From NCBI RefSeq assembly GCF_900496965.1, contig NZ_UFQB01000005.1, positions 62,001-126,000 on the forward strand: 64,000 bases of DNA, written 5' to 3'. Shown one piece after another: positions 46,349 to 55,122 of the stretch (the stretch's first letter is position 1; the number at the start of each line of letters is the position of its first letter). The notes under the pieces are model-generated. The model worked only from the letters and a program-made list of their open reading frames with translations. It had not been told where the DNA came from and did not search any database. The position numbers and the translations under genes are program-made. Source of the stretch: Achromobacter agilis. GTDB lineage: Bacteria > Pseudomonadota > Gammaproteobacteria > Burkholderiales > Burkholderiaceae_B.

Positions 46349-48238
46349 CTAGAACGGCAATCCCAGTATCAGCGAATTCGGCGTCGTCATATTGGAGAAA
46401 GTGTCGTCGGCGGCCTTTTTCAGCTTTTCCGTAAACGTGGGCTGCCGCGTATCGTCGCCATCGTCGATGAAGCGCGACCGGAAAAGCCGCGCGTTGCTGG
46501 GGAGGCGTTGAATCGCCCAATCGTCGTCCGGCGGATCCACCGGGTCATGCATATAGATGGAGAAGACCTGTAGGGTGGACGGCCCGAGGCGGGGCTGCGG
46601 CGTCAATGAAGCCACTTCCAGGCAGGCACGTTGATAGTCGGTGGGCGGCGCAATCCGGGCGCGCCCATAGAACGTTTCCTTCCCAGCGTGCTTGTGCATG
46701 ATTTCAAGGCGCGCAAAATCAATCGCAGCCTGCAGGGCGCTGATATATAGATAGCTGGGCGCCGCCCCTCTGCGGGCCTGGGCAAGCAGGTCGACCAGCC
46801 ACACCACATACATCATGCGGTGCAGATAGAGTTGCCTGGCAAGCGCCTTGTCGCCCTCCATGCCGTCGATGGCGTCCTCGGCGTGGCGCACCCCAAGCAG
46901 GGCCGCCGAAGGAGGCGCCAGTTGCTGCTGATAGTTGCGCAGAACGTCTCGCGCACGCGAGGTTGCGGCGATATCGAAGTCAGCGCCCAGATCCATTGCA
47001 TTGGTCTTGGTCTGTTCCAGCCCATCGAATGGAACGCCACTCAAGCGGGCTATCCGCCACATTTCCTGCAACGCGACATGGCCGATCCCCGAATCGCGCT
47101 GCTGGAAGCCTTTAGGATAACTCCCAGAGACATCGCGTCCCAGGCCGGGGTAGATGCGCTCCTGCCGGGCCGGCGGCGCCATCGGTGACGCCATCAGCGG
47201 CACCAGTTGCGCGCCGCCAAGCGTATGCACGCGCCATCTGAGTTCGTGCGCGGAAATGAAATGCGCCGCCTTGGCAAGGGCACGCGGCAGATCCTGGGCA
47301 TCCGCCGCGGTATTGCGCAAGATACCGAATGCCCAAGGGATCTTCGAGGCGGCAAACCCCACGAATGAATTGTCGCGATACCCCACCGCGTCATAAAAAC
47401 CCGCGAACACCAGCTTGAGGGGCACCTTGCGCTTGTCCGCCAGTTCCCACTCCAGTTTGTCGCTGTTCTCGTCTCCGTCGCATTCCTTGCACAACTCGTT
47501 GAGAAACGCCCGTGCCAGCGCAGCCCCCCAATCGCAACCGAACACAGAGACCTGGATTTCTTCGATCTTGATCGTCGTCGAGGTCAGCGCGTCTTTGAAG
47601 TAATTGACGCCTTGGCTGATGCGCGGCGCGGCACCCGAATTGATGGCCTCGAACATGAATTTGGAGTCCCGCACCGGATCGAACTGATCCAAAATGGCCC
47701 GGGCAATGTTGCCGGCAGCATCCTTGACCACTTTGACGCCGGTTTTGCCGGGATTGCGTATCGCCTCTCCTACGTCCTTGCGCACCTTGCCCGGCAACCC
47801 CTTTATCGCATCGCCGACCGCCGAACCCACCCGCTTTCCCTTCAGGATGTCGATGCCGATATCCTTGGCAGTATCCAGGGGAAGATCCTTCGCGGGATCC
47901 ACGGTCACGCTCTTCAGCATATCGCCCGCAATCGATCCCGCCTGATCTTTGGGAAACTCATAGGAGCTCAGATTCATATCTGTGCCCAGCCCAGCGATGT
48001 AATACGCCCTGCGCAACAGAGCACCCACCGGCGTTTTTCCATACCCTTTCCAGAGACGGCCGATGTTCGATGGCGGCAAGCTGGCGTCATGGATACTCAG
48101 GCCAATACCATCGAAGAACAGGGTGATATGCAACTTTCCATGGCATTTAACGCCGTTTACGGGCTCGCAAGCCAACACCTGCATGGCCGCGCGTTCTTCT
48201 TCAAGCAATATTTCTTTCCAGCTGTCTGGCGCCGTCAT
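46349..48238 (-). CDS. Tle1-like DUF2235 protein with the nucleophile serine replaced
   Basis: 629 residues, related to the alpha/beta-hydrolase T6SS phospholipases of the DUF2235/Tle1 family. Family landmarks are ITLFFDGIGLS (about 38-48), the elbow VSVFGCDWGAALARAF (231-246) and VFAGFYDAVG with Asp283. In the family the elbow reads GFSRGAA, so the catalytic serine of GxSxG is here Asp236 and its neighbours are Cys and Trp; the usual HA-x-DE segment also appears altered (AHFISAHELRW). It is therefore either an inactive homologue or an enzyme with different chemistry. ATGA overlap with the upstream small gene. DNA is less GC-rich than the core tss genes. Delivery through VgrG3 and its adaptor is implied by the operon. 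Confidence 0.78.
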   Translation of the reverse strand: MTAPDSWKEILLEEERAAMQVLACEPVNGVKCHGKLHITLFFDGIGLSIHDASLPPSNIGRLWKGYGKTPVGALLRRAYYIAGLGTDMNLSSYEFPKDQAGSIAGDMLKSVTVDPAKDLPLDTAKDIGIDILKGKRVGSAVGDAIKGLPGKVRKDVGEAIRNPGKTGVKVVKDAAGNIARAILDQFDPVRDSKFMFEAINSGAAPRISQGVNYFKDALTSTTIKIEEIQVSVFGCDWGAALARAFLNELCKECDGDENSDKLEWELADKRKVPLKLVFAGFYDAVGYRDNSFVGFAASKIPWAFGILRNTAADAQDLPRALAKAAHFISAHELRWRVHTLGGAQLVPLMASPMAPPARQERIYPGLGRDVSGSYPKGFQQRDSGIGHVALQEMWRIARLSGVPFDGLEQTKTNAMDLGADFDIAATSRARDVLRNYQQQLAPPSAALLGVRHAEDAIDGMEGDKALARQLYLHRMMYVVWLVDLLAQARRGAAPSYLYISALQAAIDFARLEIMHKHAGKETFYGRARIAPPTDYQRACLEVASLTPQPRLGPSTLQVFSIYMHDPVDPPDDDWAIQRLPSNARLFRSRFIDDGDDTRQPTFTEKLKKAADDTFSNMTTPNSLILGLPF

Positions 48239-48774
48239 CGATTTGTCACCCAGCCACTACCCGGAAGCTCGGGCGCGACGTTGCTGAACTCCGATACCAG
48301 CGGCACATTAACGTAGCGCGCCGCCACCTTGCCTTCGGGATATATACGCAACTCCAGCGCCACCCTCCCGGCGGGGCGTTCAGGCTGAGGAAGCGTTACC
48401 TGAAACGGATAGTCCCCCTCCTCAGTCGCCTGCGGCCCCGATGCATAACGCCAAAGTATGCGCATCGGCGCATCGGGAGCGGCAGGCTTGTAGCCAAATG
48501 ACTGGGAATCCAACCCTCGGGCCGACTCCGCACGAATAGTGTCCCGAAGTCCGGGAGTCATGGAATACGCGATGTCGTACTGCGTAAAGTTATAGGGATA
48601 AATGGTTATCGAACCTTCATACATCCCGCGCTGGACGTTTGCCGTATTAGTCCGCACCACATAGGCGTAGGCGGCCACAGCGATAGCGACCAGTATCAGC
48701 GCACCCAACGCGATCCGAAGACCGCGTTTCGAACTGCCCCGTTTCGCTTGGCCACGATCAGACATTCCCGACAT
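48235..48774 (-). CDS. Membrane-anchored small protein, probable immunity/accessory (paralogue A)
   Basis: 179 residues: a basic N-terminus, one membrane helix (about 20-42, IALGALILVAIAVAAYAYVV) and a periplasmic beta-rich domain (YDIAYSMTPG, MRILWRYASG, GDYPFQVTLPQPERPAGR, VALELRIYPEGKVAARY). It shares this order of segments with the next upstream gene, so the two are distant tandem paralogues. The stop overlaps the start of the Tle1-like gene (ATGA). A periplasm-facing immunity role for the lipase-like partner is inferred from placement; the family is not recognised. Confidence 0.58.
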   Translation of the reverse strand: MSGMSDRGQAKRGSSKRGLRIALGALILVAIAVAAYAYVVRTNTANVQRGMYEGSITIYPYNFTQYDIAYSMTPGLRDTIRAESARGLDSQSFGYKPAAPDAPMRILWRYASGPQATEEGDYPFQVTLPQPERPAGRVALELRIYPEGKVAARYVNVPLVSEFSNVAPELPGSGWVTNR

Positions 48775-48792
48775 TCCTCTTTCCCTTGTTCC

Positions 48793-49287
48793 TCATTGGC
48801 TCACCCAATCTCCGCTATTCCACACCGACTCTGGCACTGCCGTGGGTTCGGGCATTTCAGCCGCAGTCGCAAACCGAGCTTGCACCCGGTCCGTCGCGGT
48901 GAAACGCAACAACAGCACCGCCGCATCGTCCGGGCGCGGCACCTTCAATTCTGCGCGTTGCGGATAGCGGTTTCCTTCGCCGTCCAGCGGTCCCCATCGC
49001 ACCTCGACCGGCTTGTGGCGGCTGTCCGGCCCGTAGAAACAGGCAGGAGAAAGCGGGCCGGGCGGCGCGCCGGAAGCCCGCGCGGTCCAATCGCCCGGAA
49101 ACGCGCCCGTGGCATCTTCTAGCTGGTAGGCGATGTCGGTATCGGTGTCATTGCGGGCCTCGCACAACAGCAATGGAGGCATCATCGCCGCGTACGCCCA
49201 GCGGTAGACAGGCGGCCCCGCCACTACGGCCACCAACGCTACGGCGAGGGCCATTAGTGTCCAGGGCAAGATACGTTTCGACGTCAT
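48793..49287 (-). CDS. Membrane-anchored small protein, probable immunity/accessory (paralogue B)
   Basis: 164 residues with an N-terminal membrane helix (LMALAVALVAVVAGPPVYRW) and a periplasmic domain containing TDTDIAYQLEDATG, VEVRWGPLDGEG and AVLLLRFTATDRVQARF, which align in order with the downstream 179-residue protein. The ATG at 49287 overlaps the stop of the DUF4123 gene (ATGA), and 18 bp separate it from the next gene. Probable cognate immunity or accessory factor of this VgrG3 module; evidence is positional. Confidence 0.58.
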   Translation of the reverse strand: MTSKRILPWTLMALAVALVAVVAGPPVYRWAYAAMMPPLLLCEARNDTDTDIAYQLEDATGAFPGDWTARASGAPPGPLSPACFYGPDSRHKPVEVRWGPLDGEGNRYPQRAELKVPRPDDAAVLLLRFTATDRVQARFATAAEMPEPTAVPESVWNSGDWVSQ

Positions 49288-50285
49288 GCCGCCCTCCCGC
49301 GGACAAAAGCGGCGAACTGAGGCTCGAACGCATAACCCGCCGGCGCCTCGAACCCGGCCCCGCCATCGGCCGCGATCAGTTCCGCTTTCACTGCGGCGCG
49401 CTCGTCGGGCGCCAGGTGTTCCAGGACCTGGTCGAGAGCCTGCCCTTCGCGCACGCGCGCCGCGACCAACGAACTCCTGTGCGCCATGGGATGCAAGTCC
49501 AGGGCATCCAGCGCGTAGCAGAACTGGCGTTCGAAAGTCGCCAAGCCGTGCGCCGCGGCCACGCGCGACAGATGGCATGCCAGGGCATAAGGCGTGGGCC
49601 GCGTCCAGCGCGCCAGCATGCCGGGCACGCGCTGGAGCAGCGCGTCCAGCAGCGGGCCGGGTTCGCACAGGCGCATCACCGCGTCCGTTTGCGATTGCGC
49701 CAGCACCCAGGGCGGCGACGCCGGTTTCGGCGCGGTGTCTTCCTGCGCCAGGTTGAGGGAACACGCGCGGTTCCAGGGGTCTACCCATGACCATTGCTCG
49801 CCGGTCCGCAGCATACCCCGCAATACGTCTTCCCCCATCAGCGTCAACATGGGTTCCGCAAGGCGCGGATCGTAGAAGCGCAGCAGGAAATCCAGGCCGT
49901 CGTCGGTTTGCGCATCCAACCAATGGGCCAGATGCTGGGCCATGTCTTCGATCGGCTGCTCCGTCCACACCCACGACACGGCATGGTGGGCCTGCCCGGT
50001 CCGCCACAGCCATTCGGCTTGCGCGACGTCGGGCTGCACCAGCAGCGGGCCGATCGACGCGGCGGCGGCTTCGTGCCGCTGCGCGTACAGTGAGGCATCG
50101 CCCGGGGCATCGAAGTGCCGGCGCAATTCCGCTGGCACCGTGTCCTGGCAATCCTCCAGCATGCCCGGCTCGACCAGGGCGAAAAGATGGCGCCCCGAGG
50201 CCAGGTCGCGCGCGCCGGCCTGGACCTTGGCGTACAGCGCCTCGGCGTCCGAGCGCAGGATCAGGGAACGGGCGCCGGCGTTCAT
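49284..50285 (-). CDS. DUF4123 T6SS effector adaptor/chaperone 2
   Basis: 333 residues. The DUF4123 pattern is visible as HLFALVEPGMLEDCQD, GPLLVQPD, VSWVWTEQPIEDMAQHLAHW and DFLLRFYDPRLAEPMLTLMG. It should tether the downstream effector to VgrG3. The ATG at 50285 overlaps the vgrG3 stop and its own stop overlaps the next start, so the module is translationally coupled. The C-terminal 130 residues (FERQFCYALDALDLHP, then an acidic end) differ from the first adaptor, consistent with a different cargo. Confidence 0.85.
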   Translation of the reverse strand: MNAGARSLILRSDAEALYAKVQAGARDLASGRHLFALVEPGMLEDCQDTVPAELRRHFDAPGDASLYAQRHEAAAASIGPLLVQPDVAQAEWLWRTGQAHHAVSWVWTEQPIEDMAQHLAHWLDAQTDDGLDFLLRFYDPRLAEPMLTLMGEDVLRGMLRTGEQWSWVDPWNRACSLNLAQEDTAPKPASPPWVLAQSQTDAVMRLCEPGPLLDALLQRVPGMLARWTRPTPYALACHLSRVAAAHGLATFERQFCYALDALDLHPMAHRSSLVAARVREGQALDQVLEHLAPDERAAVKAELIAADGGAGFEAPAGYAFEPQFAAFVRGRAA

Positions 50286-53164
50286 GAGCGAAACACTGCC
50301 GGCAATGCCTGCTTCATGGCGTTCTTCAGGCATTCGATGCAGACCTCCCCAGGCATGGAAGGGAACTGATAAGGCATCTGGTCCGGCCCTGCGAACTGCT
50401 TGTTCCCGGTCTTCACGTCGATTCTTCCCGGGGCCGTCACCGTGATGTTGCCGCCTTCGAGCACGATGCTGGCGCCTGCCGCGGTCGCGATACGGATGCG
50501 TTTGGGCGCGGCGCACTCGACGGACGTCTGGGCGCTGCCGATCCTGATGTCCTTCTGCGCCTGCACGCGCAGGATGTCGTGCTGCGCCTGGACGTCCACA
50601 TTGCCCTTGGCCGAGATCAGGTCCAGCCCGGAATCCGCCCCGCCCTGCTGCAGGCCGGCGACGATGCCCAGGCCCTGGCCGGTATGCAGGCGCAGCGCGC
50701 CCATCACGGCCAGGTTCTGGTCCTTGCCCGATGACCAGTGCACGGCTTCGCCGGCGGTGTATTGCATGTGCTGGCCGGCGATCTGCGCGAGGCCCGCGCG
50801 GGCGGCCATCAGCACCACCGGATCGGTGGGGTGCGGCACTTTTCCTTCGGCTGCCTGCGTGTGCTTGGCCGTTGCATCGCCGCGCGCGCCATCCAGACTG
50901 TCGCCGGCGACGGTGCCCGACACGGTGCGGTGCATGGCGGCCAGGGGCGCCTTGCCATCATCCAGCACGCTGGCTTCCGGCCCGCTGGTGCCCATAGCCG
51001 TCGCCAGGCGCAAGCCCTCGTGCGCGCCGACCACGCTGTCCAGCGAGCGCGCCATCTGGTCCGTCTGGCCCGCCAGCGCCTGCAAGCCTGCCGCGTCTCC
51101 CGCCCCGCTGGCGGCGCCGCCAGTGACGGCATAGGTGCTGAGCAGCACGCCCGCGCCGCCGCGCACGGCGCCGTAGCCGTCGCTGCGCAGCTCCGCGCCC
51201 AGGCCGCGCAGGCCGCCGCGGTAGTTGCCGGCCTGGTGGATCAGGTGGCCCAGGTTCAGCTCGCTGGCCTCCTGGCTGCTCTTGATCTGTACGCGCAACT
51301 GGCCGTCGGTGTCGTCGAAGACGATCTGGTTGTAGCCGGAACCGCCGAATTCCTTGCTCTTGAAACCGGTCAAGGCGGCGGCATTGCGATGGTTCTCCTC
51401 GCCGCCCCCCGCGCCGTGCCAGGCGGGCGCATTGCCGGACGCCAGGTTGGCCTGCGCACTGGGCGCGCCGTCGCGCGCGGCGGCATACACCTGCATGTCG
51501 ACCTGGCTGCCCTGGCGGCCGCCGGGCGTGGCGGGCGTACCGCCTTCGCCGCGGCCGTTGTACAGCGCGCCCACCACGATGGGCTGGTCCACGTCGTCAT
51601 CCAAAAAGCGCACAAGCACTTCCTGCCCGATGCGCGGTACGAAGCTGATGCCCATGCCCGCGCCGGACTGTCGCTGCGCCACGCGCACCCAGCGGCTCTT
51701 GGCTTCGCCGTCCTTGGCCTCGCCCTGCCAGTGGAACTTGATGCGCACATCGCCGCGCTTATTGCGCAGGATCTCGTCCTGCGCTTTGGGTTGCGCGCCG
51801 CCTTCGGCGTCCGTCACCACTGCCGTATGCACACCGTGCACCGAGGGCGCGCCGCTCAGGCGTGCACCGCGCGCCTGCGGCAGCTCTGGCCGCCAGGGCC
51901 GGTCGCAGCGCACAGCTTCGAAACGGTTGGCGTAGCCGACCTCGCGGGCCTTGGCCAGCACGGCGGCATCCACCTCCAGCGCCGCGCCGGCATGCGGCGC
52001 GCCTCCCGGAGGCGCCGGCGCATCATCGTCCAGCAGCAGGTGCGCGTCCAGTCCGCCCAGGCGTTGCGCCAGCGAGGCGCGCGTCTCGGGCGGCAGATTG
52101 TTGATGCCTACGTGTTCGATGCGATCCAGCGCGAATACCGGTTCGAAACCTTCCTCGCCGGCCGGCCCCAAGGACGACATGGCTTGCAAGGTGAACCGCG
52201 TGCCCGACCGGAACGTGCGCACACCGCCGCGGCCGATAAAGGTTTCGGCGCGGGCGCGCACGGCCTCCATGGCCAAGGTGGCCTGACGCTTGGCCTGGGC
52301 TTCATCGGCAAAGCCGCCGTGGCCCACGGGCTCGTACCATTCCAGGTCCGCCGCGTCGTCCTCTCCGTTGGCCGGGTTGACCAGCGCCTCGGCCGCCACC
52401 GCGCGCTTGCCGCTGTCGTGCCAGCCCAGGACGGTGATGCGGTCCGGCACGCGGCGGCGCTGGCGCGCCAGGACCTGCACGGTATCGCGGGACTCCGTGG
52501 CGCCGGCGCGGTGAAAACGCACGCCGCCGCCGGCGGACTCCTCGTCCTCCGGCAGGCTGCGGCTGTCGGTGAAGATCAAGAGCGCGTGCTTGGCCGGCAC
52601 GCTGGCGTCTTCCACCACCGCCCAGCCCAGGCCCGCTTCGGCCAGCAGGCGGCTCAGGAATTCGTAGTCGGTCTCACGGTACTGCGTAACGTAAGGACGG
52701 GGCGCCAGATCGGCCAGCGCGGGCTCCACGTCGGGAGCGATGCGATAGACATAGCCCTCGTAGCCATCCAGCACATGGCGCACGATATCCAGCACCGGCT
52801 TGGCTTCGTAGATGCGGCTGGTGCGCCGCTGCGTGGCCAGCCACAGCCAGGGCGCAACCGTCAGGCGGTAGCGGGCCAGGCCGGCGTCGCCGGACAGCAA
52901 TTCAGCTTCACGGATCACTCCGCTACGGCTGGCGCGGCTGCCGTCCGCCCGCGTGGTCCACAGCGTGACCGGGCGAGCGATCATGTCCTGCAGCGGCAGG
53001 CCGGCATTGTCGGCCAGCGCCACGACCCGCATCTGGGCCACGCCGGACAGCGCCTCGCGCCCGACCCAGCCTTCCACCTGCAGGGAGGCGAGCGCGCCCT
53101 CGCCTTCCAGTTGGTAGAGGCGGGCATCGGAACTGAACAGGCCGGCGGTCGCGGTCGAATCCAT
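50282..53164 (-). CDS. vgrG: VgrG/TssI spike protein 3
   Basis: 960 residues. N-terminal gp27-like region with TQYRETDYEFLSRLLAEAGL, OB domain near 515-545 (SFVPRIGQEVLVRFLDDDVD), DUF2345 region about 810-930 (NVDVQAQHDILRVQAQKDIR, SIVLEGGNITVTAPGRIDVK) and a tail of about 35 residues containing a CIEC motif. No fused toxin. Compared with VgrG1 it is distinct in the N-terminal part, so it is an independent spike rather than a recent duplicate. It heads the module adaptor-small proteins-Tle1-like protein. Confidence 0.95.
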   Translation of the reverse strand: MDSTATAGLFSSDARLYQLEGEGALASLQVEGWVGREALSGVAQMRVVALADNAGLPLQDMIARPVTLWTTRADGSRASRSGVIREAELLSGDAGLARYRLTVAPWLWLATQRRTSRIYEAKPVLDIVRHVLDGYEGYVYRIAPDVEPALADLAPRPYVTQYRETDYEFLSRLLAEAGLGWAVVEDASVPAKHALLIFTDSRSLPEDEESAGGGVRFHRAGATESRDTVQVLARQRRRVPDRITVLGWHDSGKRAVAAEALVNPANGEDDAADLEWYEPVGHGGFADEAQAKRQATLAMEAVRARAETFIGRGGVRTFRSGTRFTLQAMSSLGPAGEEGFEPVFALDRIEHVGINNLPPETRASLAQRLGGLDAHLLLDDDAPAPPGGAPHAGAALEVDAAVLAKAREVGYANRFEAVRCDRPWRPELPQARGARLSGAPSVHGVHTAVVTDAEGGAQPKAQDEILRNKRGDVRIKFHWQGEAKDGEAKSRWVRVAQRQSGAGMGISFVPRIGQEVLVRFLDDDVDQPIVVGALYNGRGEGGTPATPGGRQGSQVDMQVYAAARDGAPSAQANLASGNAPAWHGAGGGEENHRNAAALTGFKSKEFGGSGYNQIVFDDTDGQLRVQIKSSQEASELNLGHLIHQAGNYRGGLRGLGAELRSDGYGAVRGGAGVLLSTYAVTGGAASGAGDAAGLQALAGQTDQMARSLDSVVGAHEGLRLATAMGTSGPEASVLDDGKAPLAAMHRTVSGTVAGDSLDGARGDATAKHTQAAEGKVPHPTDPVVLMAARAGLAQIAGQHMQYTAGEAVHWSSGKDQNLAVMGALRLHTGQGLGIVAGLQQGGADSGLDLISAKGNVDVQAQHDILRVQAQKDIRIGSAQTSVECAAPKRIRIATAAGASIVLEGGNITVTAPGRIDVKTGNKQFAGPDQMPYQFPSMPGEVCIECLKNAMKQALPAVFRS

Positions 53165-53190
53165 TGCGGGTAAAACCTTTATTTAGGGGC

Positions 53191-54042
53191 TCAGGGCTCG
53201 ATGTTGGCTTGCGGATTGGGGCACTCGGACGCGGTTCCCCAATGGCCCGCGCAAACCCGCAGGCGGCATTGCTCGCTCTCCAGGAACCCGAGCTCGCGGC
53301 ATTGCTCCAGGCGCGAGGCCAACGGCGACCCGGGCAACTCCCGGACGAACACGCCATCGGTCTTGTAGACCTTGGTGCCTGGCGGCGAAGCGGGCGGCAG
53401 CCCATACGACATTAGCGCCGCGAGCAGCGCCGCGTCGGAATCGTTACGCGGCGCCTTGGCGCGCGGCGGCGCGGGTTGGCTCGCGGCGGCACGCGCGTTG
53501 CCTGCGGCGTGCTCCGCCCGCCGCACGGTCGGGCCGGCCTCTTTGGCTGCCGCGGGCGCGGCCAAGGCGGCCGGCGGCGGCGCGGCGGTGACCGCGAGCG
53601 CCGACAACGGGTTTTGCGGCACACGGTCGTTGTCATCGTCCGGCCGCGTCAATTGCGCCAGCGGATGATCTTCGATGATAGCGGCGGAGGACGGCTGCGC
53701 AACCGGATCGTTTACCGTGGCGGCGCCGGCCGCGGCCGGCGCCGCGGCGGAAGGCGGGGACGCCGGCGGCGCGTCGGTTGCCGCCACGACAGGCAAGTCG
53801 GGCACGTCGAACACAGCCTGCAGGCCAACGCCCGCCGCGCCGATCAATAAGAGCAGCAGCACCAGCAGCGGCGCCCGGGAACGGCGCTTCGGCGCCAGGT
53901 GCTTGACCTCGGCGTCCGGCACGCGGCCTTCGAGCGTTGCGAGAATGCGCGACGAGGCGCGTTCATTCGATGACGGTGAACGCCCAGCCAGCAAACTAGG
54001 AGCGGAGGTCGGTGATCGCGATCTTTTTTCGTCTTCTGCCAT
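53191..54042 (-). CDS. Single-span Ala/Pro-rich membrane protein, T6SS-associated, unknown
   Basis: About 283 residues. The N-terminal 55 are charged and cytoplasmic, a membrane helix follows (APLLVLLLLLIGAAGVGLQA, about 57-77), then about 140 low-complexity Ala/Pro residues, and a compact C-terminal domain of about 70 residues with five cysteines (LEQCRELGFLESEQCRLRVC). It lies 26 bp upstream of vgrG3 on the same strand and is divergent from tagX. The layout suggests a periplasmic tether with a disulphide-stabilised head. No known family recognised. The start at 54042 is chosen because upstream in-frame sequence is non-coding in style. Confidence 0.65.
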   Translation of the reverse strand: MAEDEKRSRSPTSAPSLLAGRSPSSNERASSRILATLEGRVPDAEVKHLAPKRRSRAPLLVLLLLLIGAAGVGLQAVFDVPDLPVVAATDAPPASPPSAAAPAAAGAATVNDPVAQPSSAAIIEDHPLAQLTRPDDDNDRVPQNPLSALAVTAAPPPAALAAPAAAKEAGPTVRRAEHAAGNARAAASQPAPPRAKAPRNDSDAALLAALMSYGLPPASPPGTKVYKTDGVFVRELPGSPLASRLEQCRELGFLESEQCRLRVCAGHWGTASECPNPQANIEP

Positions 54043-54233
54043 GCGAGGTCCCGTGTTGGCAGGGAAGCTTGCGCACCCCTGTAACCAAGGGGTTCGAGAA
54101 TACCCGATGACATCTTCTCGATCACCATTTCTTGTTACGAGTTCTAAGCCACAGACGCGTTTTGCAACGTCCAAGCGCTTGCCTGAATCCCAAATAGAAC
54201 AAAAGATTACGCCTTCGTAACCGAGGGACCTCA
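54043..54233. promoter_or_regulatory. Divergent promoter region between the vgrG3 operon and tagX-tssM operon
   Basis: A 191-bp AT-richer gap that must hold promoters for both directions. An ACCCCT/AGGGGT inverted repeat with seven bases between lies at 54075-54093. No -35/-10 pair was convincing. Confidence 0.45.
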
Positions 54234-55085
54234 TTGCTGCTCCTGCTGCCCCTATATTTCCTGCTCGCCATCGGCGTGTCCGCACTGCTGGTCTTCCCTT
54301 CATTCCGGGAGGCCGCCGTACGGGGTACACGCGCGCTCGCACAGGGCGCGCGCCGGAGAATGGCGCGCGGCGCCGGCCAAGCGGGAGAGGTCGTCGAAGG
54401 GTCCGCGCAGGCGGTCCGCGCGGGCTTCGGGAAGGCCGGTAGCGCATTCTCGGCCTACCGCTGGCATATCGCCATCGGCCTGTTGGTGGTGCTGTTTCCG
54501 TCGCTTTTTGCTTTCGTCATGCGACACAATCACACATTTGTTTACGAGGATCGGACGGCCGGTCCGGACCCTCGCATCCAGGCGCTCTTGACCGGCGAAA
54601 GGCTGGTTCCGCCGCCTCCGCTTCCTCCCGAAGCCTTCACCACGCGCGAGGTGGAGCAGGTGCGTCCGAACCTGGGCGGCGCCAGCCGCGACTGGAACCT
54701 GCTGGATGCCGATTACCGTCAGCGCCTGCTGGCCGCGTACAGGGTAATGCGCGAGGAGCACGGCTATGAAATGGTGCTGATCGAGGGCTATCGCAGCCCC
54801 GAGCGCCAGACGCAGCTGGCCGGCATGGGGTCGCACGTAACCAACGCCGGCGCCTACCAGAGCTATCACCAGTACGGGCTGGCGGCCGACAGCGCCTTCT
54901 TGCGGGAAGGCAAAGTGGTCGTCTCGGAAAAGGACCCCTGGGCCATGCGCGGCTACGAGCTCTTCGGCGAGACCGCCGAGCGCGTCGGCCTGACCTGGGG
55001 CGGCCGCTGGAAGATGATGGACTTCGGCCACACTGAGCTGCGCCGCCCGGGCGTCATGCAGCGCGGCAACGGAGCGGCGAAATGA
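54234..55085 (+). CDS. tagX: T6SS-associated M15-type peptidoglycan peptidase TagX
   Basis: 283 residues. Two N-terminal membrane helices (about 1-20 and 80-98) anchor a periplasmic M15/VanY-like domain. Catalytic features are EGYRSPERQ, the zinc motif SYHQYGLAADSAF (His212, Asp219) and the final HTELR (His266). TagX in Acinetobacter opens the peptidoglycan for T6SS assembly, and position just upstream of tssM fits that role. The start is TTG at 54234 with GAGGGA before it; no ATG fits the hydrophobic N-terminus. Confidence 0.86.
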   Translation: MLLLLPLYFLLAIGVSALLVFPSFREAAVRGTRALAQGARRRMARGAGQAGEVVEGSAQAVRAGFGKAGSAFSAYRWHIAIGLLVVLFPSLFAFVMRHNHTFVYEDRTAGPDPRIQALLTGERLVPPPPLPPEAFTTREVEQVRPNLGGASRDWNLLDADYRQRLLAAYRVMREEHGYEMVLIEGYRSPERQTQLAGMGSHVTNAGAYQSYHQYGLAADSAFLREGKVVVSEKDPWAMRGYELFGETAERVGLTWGGRWKMMDFGHTELRRPGVMQRGNGAAK

Positions 55086-55122
55086 GCCGGCCCGCCGCTA
55101 CCGTCAACCTGATACAACGTCC

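Noticed and set aside
25024-53164. Recombination between the three vgrG genes as recent duplicates
   Set aside because: Their N-terminal sequences are clearly different in detail and share only family-level motifs, so they look like old, independent copies.
54055-54072. Sigma-54-like sequence TTGGCAG...TTGC upstream of tagX
   Set aside because: The GG and GC elements are 11 instead of 10 bases apart and the flanks match poorly, so a sigma-54 promoter is not supported.
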